The notes below the pieces were generated by a model, which was given only the letters and a program-made list of their open reading frames with translations, had not been told where the DNA came from and did no database searches. A DNA stretch of 64,000 nt from GCA-2683825 sp965662355. Lineage in GTDB: Bacteria; Planctomycetota; UBA1135; GCA-002686595. The translations under genes and the position numbers were made by a program. The stretch spans positions 62,001-126,000 of the forward strand of contig CBFIHP010000006.1 in NCBI GenBank assembly GCA_965662355.1. The letters are read 5' to 3'. This document shows positions 9,587 through 15,345 of the stretch, piece by piece. Positions within the stretch are counted from its first letter, which is position 1. Each line of letters starts with the position of its first letter.

Positions 9587-10801
9587 TCAGCCCACCAGAA
9601 CCGAATCGAGCAGGCCATGCAGCTCCGCGCTGCAGTCGCCACAAAGCTCATACGTAACCTGCGCGGCGGCCCGCGTGATGAGCCTGCGACGCCTGGCTTC
9701 TTCGAAGTCCAACCACTCGCCCGCCAGGGAGAGTCGACTGCACTGTTCGCAGATGGCCTCGCTGTTCGGTTGGGTGTTGGCGACGACCGAGAGCAGGGGG
9801 CCCTCGCAGGTCTCCAGCTTGATCAACTGGAAGAGCACCTCGAGCCCACGCTGGGGCAGTGGCCGTATGTGGACCCGGTATTGCGCCGTGTGTTCGGCAC
9901 CCTGGTGGCGGGCGTCGAAGTCGACGGCGCGCATCGAGCGGCGCACCTGCTCGAAGAGCTTGGCGTACATGTCCAACGTGCGTGTGGGCATGAATACGCT
10001 CCAGATCTTCTCGCCACGGATGTCGCGCTCGTTTTCGAGATATCCGCGTTCGCGCGCCAGCCTGAGCCAGTTCGTATCGACGTCCACCACGCGATCCTCC
10101 GCATCGACGCGACACGTCGAGATGGTCCCGTGAATCCTTGGATCGTCGGTCGCGTGCGCGCCGCGCAGCAAGAGCTCGAGCTGTTGCTCGAAACGCTCAC
10201 GCCGGGCGAAGAGCGACAACACCTCGATCGCTGAACGAGCCTCCACACGATGCAAGATGCGCTCGCGGTGGTAGTCGACCGTGCGTTTGTTGATGAATAG
10301 ATCGCGTGCGATCTCCTTGCTCATCTTTCCAAGTGCCATGAGATCGAGGACTTCGATCTCGCGTACGGTCAGGCGACCGAAGCGAGTATCGAGCTCTTTG
10401 ATCTCGCTGGCCAAGTGGGCGACCTGGCGACTCCAGCTGAGGGCGGAATCCACCGCCTCGAGCAAATCCGTGCCAACGGTTTCGCGCCCGAGGTAGTCGA
10501 TCACACCCTGGTGGAGCGCACGTACGACTTCGCGTGCCGGAGGGGACTCGGCGGTGAGGATCAGCGCCAGTCCGGCACGTTGCCGCTCGCGCAACATCCG
10601 ACAACACTCTTCTCCCGAGAGATCGAGTTGCGACAGATCGAGCACCACGCACGAGGGAGTATGGCCGTCGGAACGGTCGAGAACCTCGATGAGTGAGCGG
10701 TGTTCGGTGATGCCAAGTCGAGGCCTCTGATCGCGGAGCGTAGAGCCACAATCACTCAGCCAAAGGGGACACTTGCTGATGAGATGGACCTTGCCGAGCA
10801 T
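9587..10801 (-). CDS. LuxR/NarL-type response regulator with C-terminal sensory and Cys-rich extension
   Basis: A 404-residue regulator of unusual order. Residues 1-120 form a receiver-like domain with candidate phospho-acceptor Asp55 (CVVLDLSQLD). Residues 143-200 are a clear LuxR helix-turn-helix (LTVREIEVL...MSKEIARDLFINKRTVDYHR). Residues 205-340 look PAS-like (RIHGTISTCRVDAEDRVVDV). The tail holds two CxxC pairs, CEQC and CGDC, about 45 residues apart, which could bind zinc. In most LuxR regulators the HTH is terminal; here the output domain sits in the middle. It lies just downstream of the FHA-protease gene's start on the same strand, 90 bases away, so the two may share a transcript. 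It is a candidate output partner for the hybrid kinase. Confidence 0.85.
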   Translation of the reverse strand: MLGKVHLISKCPLWLSDCGSTLRDQRPRLGITEHRSLIEVLDRSDGHTPSCVVLDLSQLDLSGEECCRMLRERQRAGLALILTAESPPAREVVRALHQGVIDYLGRETVGTDLLEAVDSALSWSRQVAHLASEIKELDTRFGRLTVREIEVLDLMALGKMSKEIARDLFINKRTVDYHRERILHRVEARSAIEVLSLFARRERFEQQLELLLRGAHATDDPRIHGTISTCRVDAEDRVVDVDTNWLRLARERGYLENERDIRGEKIWSVFMPTRTLDMYAKLFEQVRRSMRAVDFDARHQGAEHTAQYRVHIRPLPQRGLEVLFQLIKLETCEGPLLSVVANTQPNSEAICEQCSRLSLAGEWLDFEEARRRRLITRAAAQVTYELCGDCSAELHGLLDSVLVG

Positions 10802-11027
10802 TGCTCTGCCTCTCTATCTCGTATTACGTAGGGATACCGAATTGCACGGGGGGGTCCCGAACTGTCGGCAAAGCGAGCGAAAGTGTCCAGGTACGCTCTT
10901 CCGTATTTGTACCGGGGGGTTCCCAGGGCTCGGATAGGACGGTTGCTAGCACGTCCAGGCGACACGCGCCGGCGCCTTGCCCCTGGACCACGGCGCGCGA
11001 TCCGAATGGAAAAGCGCTCGCCCAGTG
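10802..11027. other. Intergenic region upstream of the LuxR-type regulator
   Basis: This 226-base stretch holds no credible gene. It must contain the regulator's promoter on the minus strand. Two G-runs, near 10850-10856 and 10915-10920, are each followed by a TCCC/TTCCC and form a loose direct repeat; their role is unknown. Confidence 0.4.
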
Positions 11028-11240
11028 CTAGTAATGCGGGGGCTTGTCGTCTTCGAGGCGACGCTCTTCGACGTCGCCGCCCATGGAGAGCACGCGCTCC
11101 GAATAATGGCGTAGGCCCGCCACCAACGTGTCGATCTGGTTGGCCTGTTCGCGCACGACCTCATCGAGCTTCTGCAGCATGTCTTCCTGCTCGGTGTAGC
11201 GGATCTCGAGGTCGGTCAGTCGATCTTCAAGGGGCTTCAT
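11028..11240 (-). CDS. slyX: SlyX family protein
   Basis: A 70-residue protein almost entirely a coiled coil (RLTDLEIRYTEQEDMLQKLD, then EQANQIDTL), ending in the signature PPHY of SlyX proteins. SlyX was first linked to host lysis by phage phiX174 in E. coli; its cellular role is not established. The length matches the family (about 70). It follows the alpha/beta hydrolase gene after 15 bases on the same strand and is probably cotranscribed with it. Confidence 0.9.
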   Translation of the reverse strand: MKPLEDRLTDLEIRYTEQEDMLQKLDEVVREQANQIDTLVAGLRHYSERVLSMGGDVEERRLEDDKPPHY

Positions 11241-11255
11241 GCCCGCGAGGATAGC

Positions 11256-12023
11256 TCAACCGGGCCCGGGGCGCCCAGGAAGCTTCGCGACCCAGCCTGT
11301 CACGGCTTCCACCATGTCCTCGATGTGATCCGTGAAGCGGTGATCGACCCCGGCGAGCTCGACCAGCTCGGTCGTTCCATTGCCAGCATGGACATCGCGC
11401 GAGTCCTCGATCGGCACCAGTTCGTCGGCGCTGCCGTGTACCAGGAGGAACGGCAGGCGCAAGGCCGCTCCCGTTTCGACGAGCGATCCGATCCCGCGGG
11501 CATCGTCCAGGAAGCGCTGTGTCAACGGACACCCCTCTCGCTCGAGCATCAGGTCCCGCTCGGGCCGCAGATGCCCGAAGACCCGCTCCATGAAAGCCTG
11601 CACGTGCACCATGCCCGCCAGCGAAACGAGAGCTTTCAAGCGCGCGTCCCTCGCGGCCCGCAGGACCCCGACTGCGCCACCCATGCTGTGTCCGATGTAG
11701 ATGGGGGCGTACTCGGGGAAGGCGTCCAGGACACATCCCAGATCCTGCACTTCCTTCGTGATGGTCGCGTCCTCGAAGCGACCCTCGGAGGCTCCATTGC
11801 CCGCGAACGAGAAGCGCACCGAGGCGATTCCGGCCCTGGCGAAGGCCTCGCACAAGCGCACGAAGTACGGTCGGTCATGATGGGATGTCACGCCGTGCCC
11901 GATGATGGCGAGTTTTCGCAAGCCTTCGTTCGCTCCGGGCGATATGGGCGCCAGGGGGGACGCGGGCGGCGTGAAGACATGCGCGAGGCGTTCGCCGTTT
12001 CTGTTTCTGATGGGGCTCACCAT
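11256..12023 (-). CDS. Alpha/beta hydrolase
   Basis: A 255-residue soluble alpha/beta-hydrolase. The oxyanion region is IIGHGVTSHHDRPY, the nucleophile elbow is GHSMGG (Ser), the acid is probably Asp in VHGSADELVP and the base His in AGVDHRFTDH. This spacing is typical of small serine hydrolases related to dienelactone hydrolases and to YqiA/YfhR-like esterases; no substrate can be assigned. The chosen start, ATG 12023, opens MVSPIRNRNGERLAH; the frame extends 19 codons upstream but would run across the promoter gap shared with the divergent DUF1989 gene 40 bases away. slyX follows it. Confidence 0.85.
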   Translation of the reverse strand: MVSPIRNRNGERLAHVFTPPASPLAPISPGANEGLRKLAIIGHGVTSHHDRPYFVRLCEAFARAGIASVRFSFAGNGASEGRFEDATITKEVQDLGCVLDAFPEYAPIYIGHSMGGAVGVLRAARDARLKALVSLAGMVHVQAFMERVFGHLRPERDLMLEREGCPLTQRFLDDARGIGSLVETGAALRLPFLLVHGSADELVPIEDSRDVHAGNGTTELVELAGVDHRFTDHIEDMVEAVTGWVAKLPGRPGPG

Positions 12024-12062
12024 GGGGAAGAGGATAACGCGACTCGGGTGTAAGCTCTCTCC

Positions 12063-12661
12063 GTGAGCACCTCGGCCCACACCCGCGTTCCTCCTGCCTT
12101 GGGCGGCGCTTCGAAATCGCAGCCGGCGAGACCCTGCGCCTCTCTGCCCCGGACGGTCCCCAGGTCGCCGACCTGATGGCTGTCTCGGCCAGTGACCCCC
12201 GCGAGCACCTCTCCTCCCCTCGCTCCCTCGACTACAGCGGCACGCTCTTTCTCACCACGGGCCACGTGCTCTACTCGAATCGCAGCAGGCCCTTCTTCAC
12301 CATCACCGAGGACACGGCTGGCCGACACGATTTCCTCTACGCGCCCTGCAGCCAGGAGATGTTCGAGATCCAGTACGCAGCCACCACCGAGCACCCCAAC
12401 TGCCTCGACAATCTGTGCGCCTGCTTCCGAGCCGAGAACCTCCGCCGGGACGACATCCCGACCCCCTTCAACGTCTTCATGCACGTCGAAGTCGACCCCG
12501 CTACGGGTGCCCTGGATATCCAGCCCCCCTCATCCGCTCCGGGCACTCTCATCGAACTCCGCGCCGAATGCGACCTCACCGTCGCCATCTCCGCCTGCTC
12601 CGCTCCGAACACGAACGGGGGCGACTTGAAGCCCATCGCGGTCGAAGTCCGTCGGGGATAG
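12063..12661 (+). pseudogene. DUF1989 (urea carboxylase-associated) gene with an apparent frameshift
   Basis: The long frame encodes a DUF1989 protein, with VADLMAVSASDPREHLSS, DFLYAPCS, NCLDNLCACF, TPFNVFMHVE and CDLTVAISACSAPNTNGG all recognisable. No start codon lies near the conserved N-terminal segment in that frame: in-frame sequence upstream of ATG 12176 reads RRFEIAAGETLRLSAPDG, which belongs to the domain, yet runs back without a start. The expected first residues, GTG 12063 then STSAHTRVPPALGG, are in another frame. Inserting one base in the G/C run at about 12101-12108 would join VPPALGG to RFEIAAGET. This is either a real inactivating deletion or a sequencing error. Initiation at ATG 12176 would give a 161-residue product without the N-terminal strand. 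DUF1989 proteins accompany urea/amine degradation genes, but none adjoins here. Confidence 0.8.
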
Positions 12662-12689
12662 CCGGGCCTTGTTCGAACGCCTTCAACCG

Positions 12690-12752
12690 ACGAAAGAGGG
12701 CCGCGGTGGTGGTGCCGCGACCCTCGTCAAGCTGATTCATGTTGCGTCGGTG
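12690..12752. repeat. Dispersed 63-base hairpin repeat, copy 1
   Basis: This element is 63 bases long and matches 35477-35539 with five differences. Its centre is an 11-base-pair stem, 12696-12706 pairing with 12715-12725 (one C.A mismatch), closed by an eight-base loop; a seven-pair outer stem, ACCGACG with CGTCGGT, can also form in this copy. It begins three bases after the stop of the double-glycine peptide gene on the minus strand and lies between convergent genes. On the minus strand the stem is followed by TTTC, so it may act as a terminator, but the conserved flank (AAGCTGATTCATG) is more than a terminator needs. Confidence 0.7.
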
Positions 12753-12754
12753 TT

Positions 12755-12859
12755 TTAGACCTCCCGGCGCAACCCAGTGTTCCGACGAATGGCCCACCCT
12801 CCGGCGACCTGGTCCAGTTCCTCGTCCGTGAGTTCGCGATCGTCTTGTTCGTGCTGCAT
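12755..12859 (-). CDS. 34-residue peptide with double-glycine leader (RiPP/bacteriocin-like precursor)
   Basis: Starting at ATG 12859, behind a clear AAAGGAA ribosome site, the frame encodes a 34-residue peptide. Residues 8-21 read RELTDEELDQVAGG, a close match to the double-glycine leader of class II bacteriocins and other peptides cut by C39-peptidase ABC exporters (consensus LS/TxxEL..V.GG). Cleavage after GG would release a 13-residue basic peptide, WAIRRNTGLRREV. A promoter-like element lies 40 bases upstream and the hairpin repeat directly downstream. No exporter, protease or modifying enzyme gene is in the window, so maturation would rely on genes elsewhere. It could be a signalling peptide, a bacteriocin or a modified peptide; only the leader resemblance is seen. 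Confidence 0.65.
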   Translation of the reverse strand: MQHEQDDRELTDEELDQVAGGWAIRRNTGLRREV

Positions 12860-12898
12860 GTCGTGTTTCCTTTTGGTGGTTGCGCCGACCACTTCGAT

Positions 12899-12946
12899 CG
12901 ACTTGCCCTCCTAGCGGAATCGGGCTCGATAGGGGGGAGGGGTTTC
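12899..12946 (-). promoter_or_regulatory. Promoter-like element, copy A (before the double-glycine peptide)
   Basis: On the minus strand this reads a C-run CCCTCCCCCC, about 12 bases, then GATTCCGCTAGGAGGG and CAAGTCG. The 23-base core ends 40 bases before the ATG at 12859. Copies B (13753-13797) and C (13426-13466) have the same order at the same distance. Conserved distance and sequence argue for a shared promoter or operator. Confidence 0.6.
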
Positions 12947-12993
12947 TCGAAGAAACCTTGGCCGAGGTTTTGGCGCCCCCAGAAAACGAGAAA

Positions 12994-13019
12994 AGGCGAC
13001 CCTCCGAGGAGGATCGCCT
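12994..13019 (-). terminator. Intrinsic terminator after the small lipoprotein gene
   Basis: A 12-pair stem with one mismatch (AGGCGACCCTCC pairing with GGAGGATCGCCT, two-base loop) starts 26 bases after the stop at 13046. On the minus strand it is followed by TTTTCTCGTTTT. Its sequence resembles the terminator at 13503-13530. Confidence 0.75.
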
Positions 13020-13045
13020 ACCCATCAACACGGTTTCCGATGCAG

Positions 13046-13387
13046 CTAGAAGAGGAAGTCCCCGAACTTTCCGAGCATCGCCAGAGGTGTGCCGATGACG
13101 ACTTCGAGCGGGAACGTGGCTGCGTTGCGTACGAAGCCATGGTTCTTGTTCCAGTAGGCAGGCCACGGGACGGTCTTCCCACGATGTTCGATCTCGACGA
13201 CGTGACGCTTGTTCAGCGTGGACTTTTTGCCGCCGCGCTTGGGCACTTCATAGGTGTCGCCCAGGTCTGTGTACATGCCGTGGGAATCAAGGCTATGGCC
13301 GTTGTTTAGATGGAATCGGTGGGTTCCGACGCAACTCGATGCCATGCCTGCGACGAGCATGAGTGCGGCTAATTTCGTGTATTTCAT
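13046..13387 (-). CDS. Small predicted lipoprotein
   Basis: ATG 13387 is chosen because GAAGGAGA lies at the right distance upstream and a signal follows at once. The 113-residue product starts with a lipoprotein signal, LAALMLVAGMASSC, whose lipobox cysteine is at about residue 20. The mature part is basic and rich in His, Gly and Asn (THRFHLNNGHSLDSHG), with a middle stretch VPKRGGKKSTLNKRH and a hydrophobic end (FPLEVVIGTPLAMLGKFG). No family recognised. A promoter-like element sits 39 bases before the start and a terminator follows. With the peptide before it in position and the two tiny membrane proteins it forms a row of separately promoted small genes. Confidence 0.75.
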   Translation of the reverse strand: MKYTKLAALMLVAGMASSCVGTHRFHLNNGHSLDSHGMYTDLGDTYEVPKRGGKKSTLNKRHVVEIEHRGKTVPWPAYWNKNHGFVRNAATFPLEVVIGTPLAMLGKFGDFLF

Positions 13388-13425
13388 GGGGTCTCCTTCG
13401 ATGGGGTCGTGGCCTCTTTTCAGGC

Positions 13426-13466
13426 CGTTTCCCCATACGCGGAATCCAGCGCTGCAGGGGGAGCGG
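13426..13466 (-). promoter_or_regulatory. Promoter-like element, copy C (before the small lipoprotein)
   Basis: On the minus strand: GAAACCGCTCCCCC, then about 12 bases, then GATTCCGCGTATGGGG and AAACGG. The core ends 39 bases before ATG 13387. It is the most divergent of the three good copies but keeps the order C-run, GATTCCGC, G-run. Confidence 0.5.
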
Positions 13467-13502
13467 TTTCTCCTGCTTTTCTTCACGACCCCCATAAACG
13501 AA

Positions 13503-13530
13503 AGAAGGCGACCCACTCGGATCGCCTTCT
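13503..13530 (-). terminator. Intrinsic terminator after the 41-residue membrane peptide gene
   Basis: A perfect nine-pair stem (AGAAGGCGA with TCGCCTTCT) lies 58 bases after the stop at 13588. On the minus strand it continues into TTCGTTTATG. The AAGGCGA...TCGCCTT core is shared with the terminator at 12994-13019. Confidence 0.65.
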
Positions 13531-13587
13531 CAAGGTCGTGTCTCTGGTTGTCGTAGCCGGAATGGCGGCCTCTTTCGCGCTGAGCCC

Positions 13588-13713
13588 CTAGAGCAGGCCA
13601 CGGCTCATCTCCACGTACGTCTGGGCCACGGGGGCGGCGAGGAGCAGGGTGGCGGCGAGCCAGGCCGCGGTGGCGAGGGAGGTGCGCTTCAAGGTCGTGA
13701 GTGTGTTCTGCAT
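13588..13713 (-). CDS. 41-residue single-pass membrane peptide
   Basis: ATG 13713 is preceded by CGGAGAA at a good distance. The 41-residue product has a short basic N-terminal part (TLTTLKRTS) and one hydrophobic helix, LATAAWLAATLLLAAPVA, followed by about 12 polar residues (QTYVEMSRGLL). It is either a tiny membrane protein or a small secreted peptide. It has its own promoter-like element exactly 40 bases before the start and its own terminator. No homologue is known to me; the case rests on the ribosome site, conserved promoter and hydrophobic pattern. Confidence 0.6.
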   Translation of the reverse strand: MQNTLTTLKRTSLATAAWLAATLLLAAPVAQTYVEMSRGLL

Positions 13714-13752
13714 GGTCGTTCTCCGTGTTCGTTGGTGGCGACCGTCATTGGC

Positions 13753-13797
13753 CGACTTGCCCCTCTAGCGCAATCGGGACCTGGAGGGGGGAGCGGA
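13753..13797 (-). promoter_or_regulatory. Promoter-like element, copy B (before the 41-residue peptide)
   Basis: On the minus strand: GATTCCGCTCCCCCC, about 13 bases, then GATTGCGCTAGAGGGG and CAAGTCG. The 23-base core differs from copy A at only three positions and ends 40 bases before ATG 13713, as copy A does before its gene. Confidence 0.6.
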
Positions 13798-13910
13798 ATC
13801 TCCATCCTTTTCGAGGGGCATGAGGCCGTGCCCCACACGCCCCTGGGGCGATCCCCCCGCGTCGGATAGCCTGTGCCCCGTTGAGGAGACCAAGGAGCAC
13901 GCGGGAAGGG

Positions 13911-14051
13911 CTAGGCGACGATCTGGCTAGCCAGCTCGAACGGCAGGGTGAGCGCATCGACGGTGGCCTGGATAGCCAGGCTGACGAAGGCGTACACCGT
14001 GAGGGCGCTGAGCGTGGTGACCACGAGGGCCATTGTGATGTGTTGTCTCAT
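13911..14051 (-). CDS. 46-residue hydrophobic peptide
   Basis: From ATG 14051 the frame encodes 46 residues with a hydrophobic segment (TMALVVTTLSALTVYAFVSLA) and a second mildly hydrophobic end (ALTLPFELASQIV). The ribosome site is weak; an internal ATG at 14033 would give 40 residues. A sequence like the promoter core of the neighbouring small genes (GCGCTACGGGG, preceded by CGCTCCCCCC) lies across this start codon rather than 40 bases before it, so either the resemblance is chance or the true start lies further in. Its size and hydrophobicity fit the other tiny genes of this cluster. Confidence 0.4.
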   Translation of the reverse strand: MRQHITMALVVTTLSALTVYAFVSLAIQATVDALTLPFELASQIVA

Positions 14052-14191
14052 GGCCCCGTAGCGCAGAACGGATGAGTAGGGGGGAGCGAAAAGTGGGGGG
14101 GATTTCCGTTACCGAACCAGGTTTATCGCCACACACCCGTAACCCATCGCTCCGGTCGTCGGTCTTGGCGAGCACGTATTGGGTCTTTGAG

Positions 14192-14368
14192 CTACTCGTA
14201 GCGGATCTCGCCCTGAATCTTCCACACGGGCCGCAGGCCCAGTGCATTGCCGACGAAGTCGTTTGTATAGGGCGAGCGGTTAGCAACGCGAGCGTAGCGG
14301 GGAAGGCTCGTGTAACAACCGCCGCGCGCCACCCGTCGGCTTCCCGTGGGAGGAACGAAGCGTTCCTC
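14192..14368 (-). pseudogene. C-terminal relic of a formylglycine-generating-enzyme/SUMF1-like protein
   Basis: Between a TAG at 14369-14371 and a TAG at 14192-14194 the minus strand encodes 58 residues including VPPTGSRRVARGGCYTSLP, RYARVANR and NALGLRP. This is the pattern of the C-terminal end of FGE-sulfatase domains (GSxRVxRGGSW..., ARxAxR, GFRPV). The catalytic first two thirds of the domain and any start codon are absent. The relic begins inside a perfect palindrome that abuts the tRNA-Arg gene, suggesting truncation by a deletion or insertion ending there. The match is to a well-known motif pattern, not a database hit. Confidence 0.65.
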
Positions 14369-14369
14369 C
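14349..14369. repeat. Perfect palindrome between tRNA-Arg and the FGE-like relic
   Basis: GGAGGAACG, AAG, then CGTTCCTCC form nine perfect pairs with a three-base loop, flanked by GT and TAC. The shape recalls short extragenic palindromes (REP-like). Its left arm coincides with the first codons left of the FGE-like relic. Confidence 0.6.
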
Positions 14370-14382
14370 TACAGGCCGGAAG

Positions 14383-14459
14383 TGGTACGCCCGACAGGAC
14401 TTGAACCTGTGACCGCCGGATTAGAAATCCGGTGCTCTATCCAGCTGAGCTACGGGCGC
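14383..14459 (-). tRNA. tRNA-Arg(TCT)
   Basis: The minus strand folds as a complete tRNA: seven-pair acceptor stem (first pair G.U), D arm TAGCTCAGCTGGATAGAGCA, five-pair anticodon stem CCGGA/TCCGG with loop TTTCTAA, and a T arm with TTCAAGT. The anticodon is TCT, reading AGA/AGG arginine codons. CCA is encoded at 14385-14383. No other RNA gene adjoins it. The relic and palindrome at its 3' side fit the common use of tRNA 3' ends as integration sites. Confidence 0.95.
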
Positions 14460-14711
14460 ACCGTGGTACCGAAGTACAGGCGCGGAAATATACGCTCCGC
14501 CGCCGGGCCTTGCGAGCCACGTTCTTCACCGCATTCGTCGCGGAGCCCGGGTGCCTCGATGTCTCGGTGCCTGGCGCGAGGCTTCGAGAGCTTGCCGCAC
14601 TGCAGGAGCCTGGCCGCTGTATCGGGCTTCTCGAGGAACCCATCCCCCCCTGGCGGCTAGCCCCGAGGGGGCTTTCTCGAGTGCCCTATCGGGGATAGAG
14701 CCCCGGGGGGC
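14460..14711. other. Gene-free interval before the NTF2-like protein gene
   Basis: No credible gene in these 252 bases. A short hairpin, AGCCCC/GGGGCT at 14659-14673, followed on the plus strand by TTTCTCG, and a small CTATC/GATAG hairpin near 14686-14698 may terminate the minus-strand gene that stops at 14712. The tRNA promoter must also lie here. Confidence 0.35.
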
Positions 14712-15194
14712 CTACTTGTCGTAGGAGCCCTCGGCCACCTTCGTCGGCGGATGGGATTGCCACAGCACGTTGATGATCTTCCAGCTGTCGCCGTACTTGG
14801 CGAGATGGAAGTAGTCGATGCCCCACTGAGCCGTCAACTTGGCGCAGGCGGTCTTGTCGAGCACGTCGAGGACTTCGATCTTGCGCGGCGATTCATCGGT
14901 CACCTTGGAACCATTCGCATTCCACGTCCCGGCGAGCTTGTGCAGTTGCTCGTAGGTCATGGGCATGCTCTTGTATTCCTGCATGTCGCCCCAGCGACCG
15001 AAACCGGTCTTGCGGAGATCCTTGTGTACGGAACGCTCGATCAAGTCGGGTTGGGCTTCGTAGAGTGCGAGGAGGTAATCTTCCACGGCCCCGTGGACGG
15101 CCTGCGCGTCATCGTCCAATGCGGGTGAGGCCGTGGGGAAGGCGAAGCTGAGGGAGAGCAGCGCTGCTGTGAGCGGAAAGAGAGTCTTGATCAT
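14712..15194 (-). CDS. Exported NTF2-like (putative lumazine-binding type) protein
   Basis: A 160-residue protein from ATG 15194. A Sec signal (MIKTLFPLTAALLSLSFAFP) precedes a domain of about 125 residues. The sequence VHGAVEDYLLALYEAQPDLIERSVHKDLRKTGF, YEQLHKLAGTWNANG, KIEVLDVLDKTACAKLTAQW and DYFHLAKYGDSWKIINVLW follows the strand and helix order of the SnoaL/NTF2 fold, and is most like proteins called putative lumazine-binding. Such proteins lack a defined reaction and are often periplasmic in planctomycetes. The longer in-frame start at 15224 would place a basic tail before the signal and is less likely. No operon partner. Confidence 0.8.
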   Translation of the reverse strand: MIKTLFPLTAALLSLSFAFPTASPALDDDAQAVHGAVEDYLLALYEAQPDLIERSVHKDLRKTGFGRWGDMQEYKSMPMTYEQLHKLAGTWNANGSKVTDESPRKIEVLDVLDKTACAKLTAQWGIDYFHLAKYGDSWKIINVLWQSHPPTKVAEGSYDK

Positions 15195-15345
15195 GGGATT
15201 GGCTCGTGGCTTTGGGAGCGGCATGGTTCCTATCGAACGGGATAGGGCCGGCGATCGTAGCCTCTATCTGCGTGCCGGGCGGGAAGCCTTTCCAGGACGT
15301 CCGTATCCGTTGTGTTGCCGCCCGTAGAGCCCTGGCCGCGACGCT

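Noticed and set aside
7688..10234. An 848-codon open frame on the plus strand
   Set aside because: It lies opposite the FHA-protease and LuxR-type genes, whose motifs are clear; the plus-strand translation has no recognisable domain and is a product of high GC codon bias.
10850..10925. GGTAC...GTACC inverted repeat and repeated G-runs as an operator
   Set aside because: The arms are only five bases with a long spacer, and the G-run similarity is weak for DNA of this composition.
14051..14110. Fourth copy of the small-gene promoter element
   Set aside because: Similar words (CGCTCCCCCC, GCGCTACGGGG) occur, but they overlap the start codon instead of lying 40 bases before it, and several core bases differ; kept only as a note on that gene.
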